Origin: CAZCSY01 sp964501505
Lineage (GTDB): Bacteria; Omnitrophota; Gorgyraeia; Velamenicoccales; Velamenicoccaceae
Reading direction: 5' to 3'
Assembly (NCBI GenBank): GCA_964501505.1
Contig: CAZCSY010000083.1
Location: 1-6,448 of the forward strand
DNA: 6,448 nt
A model generated the notes under the pieces. It did no database searches, was not told where the DNA came from, and worked only from the letters and a program-made list of their open reading frames with translations. Below are positions 1-4,655 of the stretch, in pieces. Each line of letters opens with the position of its first letter. Position 1 is the stretch's first letter. The position numbers were made by a program, and so were the translations under genes.

Positions 1-96
1 AAACTGGTGCCCAGGCTCAGAAAGGGCGCGCGGGTAATCTTGTGTCTCTCCGGCCGCGGGGACAAGGACGTCAGCGCCCTCCAAGGACTCGTCTGA
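1..96 (+). CDS. trpB: Tryptophan synthase beta chain, C-terminal end (partial)
   Basis: This is the last 31 codons of a gene whose start lies upstream of the window, read in frame from base 1 to the TGA at 94-96. The visible tail ends in V-I-L-C-L-S-G-R-G-D-K-D-V. The serine-glycine-rich S-G-R-G-D-K-D segment is the highly conserved C-terminal signature of TrpB, where it closes the pyridoxal-phosphate site. TrpB condenses indole with L-serine to make tryptophan and works as an alpha2-beta2 complex with TrpA. The assignment is strengthened by the immediately following trpA, whose ATG shares one base with this stop (TGATG), the usual coupled trpBA arrangement. Only the tail is visible, so integrity of the rest cannot be judged. 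Confidence 0.93.
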   Translation, partial: KLVPRLRKGARVILCLSGRGDKDVSALQGLV

Positions 97-893
97 TGAA
101 CCGCATCGACAAGAGATTCCGCCAGCTGCGCAGGGAAGGGAAGGCCGCGTTCATACCTTTTCTTACCGTCGGTTACCCGGGTATCCGGACGAGCGAACGG
201 CTCGTGCTGGCCTGCGCCAGGGCCGGCGCGGACATCATCGAGCTGGGCGTGCCTTTTTCCGACCCCATTGCCGACGGGCCGGTGATCCAGATGTCCTCGG
301 AAGTGGCGCTCAAGAATGGGGTGACGCTCGCGGGGGTCTTGCGGCTGGTGCGTCGGCTGCGGCACAAGACGCAGGTCCCCTTGGCCGCCATGATGTACTT
401 CAATCCGATCCTGGCCTATAAGCCCTCGCGCTTCATCAGGGATGCGAAGGCGAGCGGTCTGGACGCGGTGATCATTCCTGATCTGCCGGCCCAGGAAGAG
501 AGGCACTTTTTGCGCGCCGCCGAAAAAGCCGGCCTGCACGTGATCCTTTTCGTGGCGCCGACGACCTCGAAGGCGAGGCTGCGCTTCATCGCGCGCCGGG
601 CGCACGGTTTCATTTATTTCGTCTCGCTGACCGGTGTCACGGGCGCGCGCCGGCGGTTGGCCGCCGACCTGAAAGCCCAGTTGAAGAGGATCGCGTCCGT
701 CGCCGGCAGGGTCCCCGTGTGCGTGGGTTTCGGCATCTCCACGCCCGGGCACGCACGCACGGTGTCCTCGCAAAGCGACGGCGTGATCGTGGGCAGCGCC
801 CTCGTCAAAGAGATCGCCAAGAACCGCGGTCGGCGCGACCTGGTCCCGCGTGTCGCGCGATTCGTGGCCCGCCTCGCCCGCGCGACTCATTGA
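96..893 (+). CDS. trpA: Tryptophan synthase alpha chain
   Basis: TrpA cleaves indole-3-glycerol phosphate to glyceraldehyde-3-phosphate and indole, which is channelled to TrpB. The 265-residue product has the usual family length and TIM-barrel layout. The two catalytic acids fall at the same numbers as in the enteric enzyme: Glu49 in I-I-E-L-G-V-P-F-S-D-P and Asp60 in I-A-D-G-P. Loop 6 reads S-L-T-G-V-T-G-A-R (around 177-185). The phosphate-binding segments are G-F-G-I-S-T from 211 and G-V-I-V-G-S-A-L-V around 229-237. ATG 96 was chosen over an in-frame TTG at 42 because homologous sequence begins with M-N-R-I-D-K-R-F, an AGGA at 84-87 lies 8 bases upstream, and the start overlaps the trpB stop, indicating translational coupling. 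The earlier start would add 18 unrelated residues overlapping trpB. Confidence 0.97.
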   Translation: MNRIDKRFRQLRREGKAAFIPFLTVGYPGIRTSERLVLACARAGADIIELGVPFSDPIADGPVIQMSSEVALKNGVTLAGVLRLVRRLRHKTQVPLAAMMYFNPILAYKPSRFIRDAKASGLDAVIIPDLPAQEERHFLRAAEKAGLHVILFVAPTTSKARLRFIARRAHGFIYFVSLTGVTGARRRLAADLKAQLKRIASVAGRVPVCVGFGISTPGHARTVSSQSDGVIVGSALVKEIAKNRGRRDLVPRVARFVARLARATH

Positions 894-954
894 CGGTTTC
901 CCGTTTGGTTTGGAAACAGTTTCAACGTTGTTTGGGAAAGTGTAAGCTGACGCT

Positions 955-2235
955 ATGTACAAGATACGCGAATATGCCAACGGCCTGCGGTTGATCACCA
1001 AGAAGATGTCCCACGTCTCATCGGCGTCGCTGGGCATTTGGGTCAATACGGGCTCCCGCAACGAGAGCGCGCGCCTGAACGGCGTCAGCCATTTCCTGGA
1101 GCACCTGCTCTTCAAGGGCTCCAGGCGCTTCAGCGGCGACGAGATCAAGGAGTCGATCGAGGGGCGGGGCGGATCGCTCAATGCCTTCACCTCCGAGGAG
1201 AACACGTGCTATTACGCGAAATTTTTAGGCAGGCACCTGGAGAAGGTCACGACGGTCCTGACGGACATGGTCCTTTTTCCTCTTCTGAGGCCCAAGGATA
1301 TCGAAAAAGAGCGCACCGTGATCATCGAAGAGATCAAGATGTACAAGGACCTGCCGCAGTTCCAGGTTCAGGAGATCTATGATGCCATCACGTGGCCCGG
1401 TCATGCCCTGGGCCGCAATATCGCGGGCACGATCACATCGGTCTCGGCGCTGAGGCGCAAGGAGATCGCGGCCTACCACGGTCAGTGGTACCGGCCGGCC
1501 GCGGTCGTGGTCTCCTGTGCCGGCGACCTGGAGGAGGCGCTCCTTGATGCCTTCGTCGTCCGGGCCTTCGCAGGACACAAGAGAACACGCGAGGCGCCGA
1601 TCGAAGTCTTCACGGATCCGGCGAAGTCGCCCAGCGTCAAGATCGTCTCCAAGGGCATCGAGCAGACGAACCTTGTCATCGGTTTTCCCGCCTTCGAGCG
1701 CACGCACAAGGATCGCTACATCCTGGCTGTTCTGAACGTGCTCTTCGGTGGAAATATGTCGAGCCGGCTCTTTAACGAAGTGAGGGAGAAACGAGGCCTG
1801 GCCTATGCGGTTTCCTCGCACGTCAAGAAATTCAAGGACAACGGCGTCTTCTTCGTCACCGCAGGGGTGGACAGGAGGAACTTTGTCCAGGCCACGCGCG
1901 TCATCCTGGAGGAGACCGTGCGGCTCAAGACGAACGGCGTAAGGGCCGGCGAGCTCAAGCGCGCCAAGGACTTTCTGATCGCCCAATCCGTGATGGCCCT
2001 GGATGATACGATGGACCACATGCTTTGGATGGGCGACGCCCTTCTGAATACGGGCACGATCCAGACGAAAGAGGAGGTGCGCCGCCGCATCGCCCGCGTG
2101 ACGGCGGCCGACGTCGTGCGGGTGGCCCGTCAGGTGATGGCGGCCGCGCGCATGCGCGTGGCGGCCGTGGGGCCGAAGGTGGCTAGAGACGAGGCGGCGA
2201 TCCACAAGGCCGTGGACGTCTTTGCGCGGTCCTGA
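955..2235 (+). CDS. M16 family zinc metallopeptidase (processing-protease-like)
   Basis: This 426-residue protein belongs to the M16 (pitrilysin/insulinase, mitochondrial processing peptidase beta-like) family. The inverted zinc motif H-F-L-E-H is at residues 46-50: His46 and His50 bind zinc and Glu49 is the catalytic base. The distal zinc ligand is Glu126 in V-I-I-E-E-I-K-M-Y, 75 residues after His50, as expected. The second (M16_C) half carries the substrate-binding Arg/Tyr segment E-K-R-G-L-A-Y-A-V at about 278-286 (Arg280, Tyr284). The length matches the short two-lobe bacterial enzymes that act as dimers. No signal peptide or membrane segment is visible, so it is probably cytosolic. The substrate is unknown; the family degrades peptides of limited size. 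ATG 955 fits the family N-terminus (Y-x-N-G-L-R-L), although its Shine-Dalgarno is weak (GGGAAAG at 934-940, 14 bases away). It lies 61 bases after trpA with no convincing terminator between, so co-transcription is possible. Confidence 0.93.
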   Translation: MYKIREYANGLRLITKKMSHVSSASLGIWVNTGSRNESARLNGVSHFLEHLLFKGSRRFSGDEIKESIEGRGGSLNAFTSEENTCYYAKFLGRHLEKVTTVLTDMVLFPLLRPKDIEKERTVIIEEIKMYKDLPQFQVQEIYDAITWPGHALGRNIAGTITSVSALRRKEIAAYHGQWYRPAAVVVSCAGDLEEALLDAFVVRAFAGHKRTREAPIEVFTDPAKSPSVKIVSKGIEQTNLVIGFPAFERTHKDRYILAVLNVLFGGNMSSRLFNEVREKRGLAYAVSSHVKKFKDNGVFFVTAGVDRRNFVQATRVILEETVRLKTNGVRAGELKRAKDFLIAQSVMALDDTMDHMLWMGDALLNTGTIQTKEEVRRRIARVTAADVVRVARQVMAAARMRVAAVGPKVARDEAAIHKAVDVFARS

Positions 2236-2245
2236 CCGAAAGCCG

Positions 2246-2274
2246 TTGACACCTTCGGGAACTTGTGGTACAAA
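2246..2274 (+). promoter_or_regulatory. Sigma70-type promoter with consensus -35 and extended -10
   Basis: A perfect TTGACA -35 box lies at 2246-2251. After a 17-base spacer the -10 box is TACAAA (2269-2274, 4 of 6 matches), preceded by TGG at 2266-2268, which makes an extended -10. It sits 11 bases after the M16 stop and would start RNA at about 2281, giving a leader of roughly 43 bases before the zinc-ribbon ATG. Position, spacing and consensus all agree, which is unusual in this GC-rich DNA. It is the only convincing promoter in the window and probably serves the whole 2324-6338 block. Confidence 0.7.
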
Positions 2275-2309
2275 TAGTCCACGGATATCTTCAATTTTTC
2301 AACGGGAGC

Positions 2310-2318
2310 AGGAGGAGG
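2310..2318 (+). promoter_or_regulatory. Strong Shine-Dalgarno of the zinc-ribbon gene
   Basis: Two overlapping AGGAGG matches (2310-2315 and 2313-2318) lie 8 and 5 bases before ATG 2324. This site decides the start: the reading frame is open for 34 codons further upstream, but that part spans the promoter and has no comparable ribosome-binding site. It is the strongest ribosome-binding site in the window. Confidence 0.8.
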
Positions 2319-2323
2319 CAGGC

Positions 2324-2467
2324 ATGGATGGTTATTGCGTCAAGTGTAAGGCCAAGAGGGAAATGAAGGATACCCAGGAGAAGATTATGAAGAACGGCCG
2401 CAAGGCGATGAAGGGCAAGTGCACGACCTGCGGCACATCCATGTTCAAAATTTTAGGCAATAAGTAA
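2324..2467 (+). CDS. Small two-CXXC zinc-ribbon protein (DUF5679-like)
   Basis: The product is a 47-residue basic protein. Two CXXC knuckles, C5-V-K-C8 and C33-T-T-C36-G, are 24 residues apart and would bind one zinc as a zinc ribbon. Between them is a conserved-looking stretch with K-R-E-M-K-D and K-N-G-R-K-A-M-K-G, and the protein ends in M-F-K-I-L. This matches my recollection of the DUF5679 family: a tiny protein beginning Y-C-V-K-C and ending C-G-T-x-M-F-x-I, of unknown function, found in many uncultured and environmental bacteria. High lysine content and a zinc ribbon suggest RNA, ribosome or DNA binding, but this is inference. It has its own strong promoter and ribosome-binding site and is followed by an intrinsic terminator, so it is likely made in large amounts. 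It heads a block with rsfS, argS and recJ. Confidence 0.88.
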   Translation: MDGYCVKCKAKREMKDTQEKIMKNGRKAMKGKCTTCGTSMFKILGNK

Positions 2468-2491
2468 GGTGTCCGTTCGAGGACAGAGGAG

Positions 2492-2528
2492 GGGTTGTCT
2501 TCTTGCGCAAGAGAGGACAACCCTTTTT
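2492..2528 (+). terminator. Intrinsic terminator after the zinc-ribbon gene
   Basis: The left arm GGGTTGTCTTCTT (2492-2504) pairs over 13 contiguous positions with GAGAGGACAACCC (2511-2523), with two G-U wobbles, around the loop GCGCAA (2505-2510). TTTTT follows directly (2524-2528). This is a classical Rho-independent terminator placed 24 bases after the zinc-ribbon stop. The next gene (rsfS) lies on the same strand with no visible promoter of its own, so the hairpin probably sets a partial stop that reduces, rather than abolishes, transcription of rsfS-argS-recJ. Confidence 0.85.
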
Positions 2529-2530
2529 CC

Positions 2531-2540
2531 AAAGGGAGGG
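2531..2540 (+). promoter_or_regulatory. Probable rsfS Shine-Dalgarno, adjoining the terminator
   Basis: AAAGGGAGGG has a good match to the 16S anti-Shine-Dalgarno (GGAGG). It is 8 bases from an in-frame ATA (2549) and 5 from an in-frame ATC (2546), but has no ATG, GTG or TTG at usable distance. Its AAAGGG (2531-2536) can also pair perfectly with CCCTTT (2521-2526) across a 4-base loop TTCC. That would hide the site, but only if the terminator hairpin is open. Confidence 0.55.
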
Positions 2541-2548
2541 TTAGGATC

Positions 2549-2932
2549 ATAGAAGCGCGAAAGAAGGCCCTGTGGGCCGCTGAATGGGCGTTGGAGCGCA
2601 AGGCTGAAGACCTCGTCATCCTGGACATGCGCAAGGTGGCGAACTTCTGCGACTACTTCATCATCTGCAGCGCGTCGTCGCCGCGCCGGGCGGCGGCCAT
2701 CGCCGATTTGATCGAGGAGCGGTTCGGCGCAGAGGGCTTACGGTTGAAGTCCAGCGAAGGCAAGCGCGAAGGGATGTGGATCCTCCTGGATTACGGCGAT
2801 GTCGTCATCCACGTCTTCTTCGAGAGCGTGCGGACCTACTATGGTCTGGAGCGCCTCTGGGCGGACGCAAAACACGTTTATGTACGCCGACATCGAAAAG
2901 AAGCTCACGAGCCTCATCCGTCGAAGCATTGA
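2549..2932 (+). CDS. rsfS: Ribosome silencing factor RsfS (start codon uncertain)
   Basis: RsfS (DUF143, Iojap family) binds ribosomal protein L14 on the 50S subunit and blocks subunit joining when nutrients are scarce. Family signatures are clear: A-E-D-L-V-I-L-D-M, then D-Y-F-I-I-C-S at 35-41 (numbered from ATA 2549), E-G-M-W-I-L-L-D-Y-G-D-V-V-I-H-V-F ending at Phe90, and R-T-Y-Y-G-L-E-R-L-W ending at Trp104. From ATA 2549 the protein is 127 residues with a normal N-terminal helix. I placed the start there, or three bases earlier at ATC, because AAAGGGAGGG lies 5-8 bases upstream. TTG 2495 would give 145 residues, but its codons fall inside the terminator stem and encode an unrelated leader. 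CTG 2570 or TTG 2591 would trim the first helix. The C-terminal tail after Trp104 is basic and overlaps argS by 53 bases. Family assignment is secure; the start is not. Confidence 0.9.
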   Translation: MEARKKALWAAEWALERKAEDLVILDMRKVANFCDYFIICSASSPRRAAAIADLIEERFGAEGLRLKSSEGKREGMWILLDYGDVVIHVFFESVRTYYGLERLWADAKHVYVRRHRKEAHEPHPSKH

Positions 2933-4577
2933 GGGCGCCTTCGGTTTCGCTGCGGCGCCCTCGCCGGAATCCCCCGCCGATCCCGTCACCCTCGATATCC
3001 CCAAAGAAAAGGCATTCGGAGATTTCTCTTGCAGCGTCGCCCTGAAGCTGGCGGCTCGGGCGCGCAAGAATCCCCGCCAGGTGGCCGAGGATATCCTTCG
3101 GCAATTCAGCGAGCGTCACGGCCGCCTGCCCGAAGGCGAACGGTTCGTCGAACGCGTCGAGATCAAGGGCGCCGGTTTCTTGAATTTTTTCCTGCGTCCG
3201 GCCGTCTTTGAAGAGATGCTGCGCTCGGTGTGCCGCCTCGGTCCTGGGTACGGCGGCTCGAAGGCAGGCGGCGGGCGCAAGGTGCTGTTCGAGTTCGTCA
3301 GCGCCAATCCGACGGGCGCCCTTTCGGTCGCCCACGCGCGCCAGGCCGCTGTCGGTGACGCGCTGGCCAATATCCTGGCGGCGGTCGGCTACGCCGTCAC
3401 GCGTGAGTATTATCTTAATGACGCGGGCAACCAGATTGTTCTCCTTGGCCGCTCGATCGACGGGCGCTACCGCGAGATTTCGGGCGAGAAGGTCGATTTT
3501 CCCCAAGAGTATTATCAGGGGGAGTATATTCGCGATCTGGCTGCCAGGCTCTTGAATGACAAGAAGGCGCGGGCCAGGATTGCGAAGTTGGATGAAAAGG
3601 GCCGCGAAGATTTCTTCGGGGATTACGGCGTCAAGGAGATCCTGGGTGTCATCCAGGGAGAGCTTGAGCAGTTCGGCGTCCGGTTTGACGTCTGGTACAG
3701 TCAGCGCGAGAAGCTGACCGAAGAGGTCATCTCCGGGGCGCTCGCGGATCTGCGGGCACGGGGACACATCTTTGATGCCGATGGCGCGACGTGGTTTAAA
3801 TCGAGCCGTTACGGCGACGATAAGGATCGCGTGGTCCGCAAGACCGACGGAAACTATACCTATCTCGCCCCGGACATCGCGTATCACAGGGATAAGTTTG
3901 CGCGCGGGTTCCAGGAGCTCGTCAATATCTGGGGACCGGACCACCACGGCTATATCCCGCGTCTGAAGGCGGCGGTCCAGGCGCTGGGGCATCCGGCCGG
4001 GGACCTTCAGGTGATCATCGTCCAGCTCGCGACGCTTTATCGCGACGGCGTGCCGGTGCCCATGTCCACGCGCAAGGGCCAGTACGTCACGCTGACCGAT
4101 CTTTTGACCGAGGTCGGCCGCGACGCGGCGCGCTTCTTCTTTCTGATGCGCAAGACCGACAGCCACCTCGATTTTGACCTGGCGCTCGCCAAGAGACAGA
4201 CGCCCGAAAATCCCGTTTATTACGTACAATATGCCCACGCGCGCATCTGTAGTATCCTCGCCGGGGCCAAGGGCGAAGACAAGGGTAAGACCGCGGCGCT
4301 CCATCGTCTCGTGGAAGAGGAAGAGCGCGACCTGATGAAAATCCTCTTTGCCTACGGATATTGTCTGGAGGTGTGCGCTTCTCAATGGGATCCCTGCAGC
4401 CTGACGGCCTACCTGCAGTCTCTCGCCGCGGCCTTCCACAGGTTTTACGACCGACACAAGGTCCTTACCGACGATGCCGAGCTGGCCCGGGCACGCCTCG
4501 TGCTCGTGCGGGCGGTCAAGACGGTCCTCGCCAACGGATTGAATCTGCTGGGCGTTAGCGCACCCGAGAGGATGTGA
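2880..4577 (+). CDS. argS: Arginyl-tRNA synthetase
   Basis: This 565-residue class I synthetase charges tRNA-Arg with arginine. The N-terminal tRNA-recognition domain (about 1-105) has F-G-D-F-S-C-S-V-A-L-K-L-A. The catalytic core opens with E-F-V-S-A-N-P-T-G-A-L-S-V-A-H, where S149-V-A-H152 occupies the HIGH position, lacking the first His. Y-Y-L-N-D-A-G-N-Q follows. The KMSKS position reads M395-S-T-R-K-G, a relaxed form; many ArgRS lack a canonical KMSKS. G-R-D-A-A-R-F-F-F-L-M-R leads to Y-V-Q-Y-A-H-A-R-I-C (from 448) and the helical DALR anticodon-binding domain, ending in G-V-S-A-P-E-R-M as in full-length family members. ATG 2880 was chosen because the family N-terminus begins there; an in-frame ATG at 2841 would add 13 residues deeper inside rsfS. 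No clear Shine-Dalgarno is seen, so translation is probably coupled to rsfS. Confidence 0.97.
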   Translation: MYADIEKKLTSLIRRSIEGAFGFAAAPSPESPADPVTLDIPKEKAFGDFSCSVALKLAARARKNPRQVAEDILRQFSERHGRLPEGERFVERVEIKGAGFLNFFLRPAVFEEMLRSVCRLGPGYGGSKAGGGRKVLFEFVSANPTGALSVAHARQAAVGDALANILAAVGYAVTREYYLNDAGNQIVLLGRSIDGRYREISGEKVDFPQEYYQGEYIRDLAARLLNDKKARARIAKLDEKGREDFFGDYGVKEILGVIQGELEQFGVRFDVWYSQREKLTEEVISGALADLRARGHIFDADGATWFKSSRYGDDKDRVVRKTDGNYTYLAPDIAYHRDKFARGFQELVNIWGPDHHGYIPRLKAAVQALGHPAGDLQVIIVQLATLYRDGVPVPMSTRKGQYVTLTDLLTEVGRDAARFFFLMRKTDSHLDFDLALAKRQTPENPVYYVQYAHARICSILAGAKGEDKGKTAALHRLVEEEERDLMKILFAYGYCLEVCASQWDPCSLTAYLQSLAAAFHRFYDRHKVLTDDAELARARLVLVRAVKTVLANGLNLLGVSAPERM

Positions 4578-4655
4578 ACGTCACCGAAGGTGACGCAAGC
4601 ATCACGCACGTTACCGAAATGTCGTATCAGGTTTAACTGCGGGATTTTCAATATC
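4578..4655 (+). repeat. argS-recJ spacer with hairpin and short direct repeat
   Basis: Two bases after the argS stop codon, CGTCACC (4579-4585) and GGTGACG (4589-4595) form a perfect 7-bp stem closing a GAA loop. The right arm's GTGA (4590-4593) can instead pair with TCAC at 4602-4605. ACGTCACCGAA (4578-4588) recurs as ACGTTACCGAA at 4608-4618, with one mismatch, 30 bases on. No U-tract follows, so this is not an intrinsic terminator. It may be an mRNA-processing or stability element or a binding site; no function can be assigned. The rest of the spacer is less GC-rich than the genes, and no good promoter is seen. Confidence 0.45.

Noticed and set aside
896..917. Inverted repeat GTTTCC/GGAAAC as a trp terminator
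   Set aside because: The stem is only 6 bp with 4 A-T-containing steps, has a 10-base loop and no U-tract follows, so it is too weak to call.
890..918. TTGACG overlapping the trpA stop as a -35 box for the M16 gene
   Set aside because: At 17 bases the -10 position reads GAAACA, and no other spacing gives a TATAAT-like hexamer.
2495..2548. N-terminal extension of RsfS from TTG 2495
   Set aside because: The start codon lies inside the terminator stem, the AGGAGG upstream is only 2 bases away (a weaker GAGG is 5 away), and the 18 added residues do not resemble the family. Kept as an alternative in the rsfS entry.
2805..4457. A 550-codon open frame on the minus strand opposite argS
   Set aside because: It mirrors an unquestionable argS in GC-rich DNA, where codon third-position bias keeps antisense frames open. 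Its translation is low-complexity-like with no recognisable domain. The 326-codon frame opposite the M16 gene and those opposite recJ are rejected for the same reason.
4590..4655. Extended recJ start at GTG 4590
   Set aside because: It adds 22 residues unlike RecJ, has no Shine-Dalgarno, and the codon sits in a hairpin arm.
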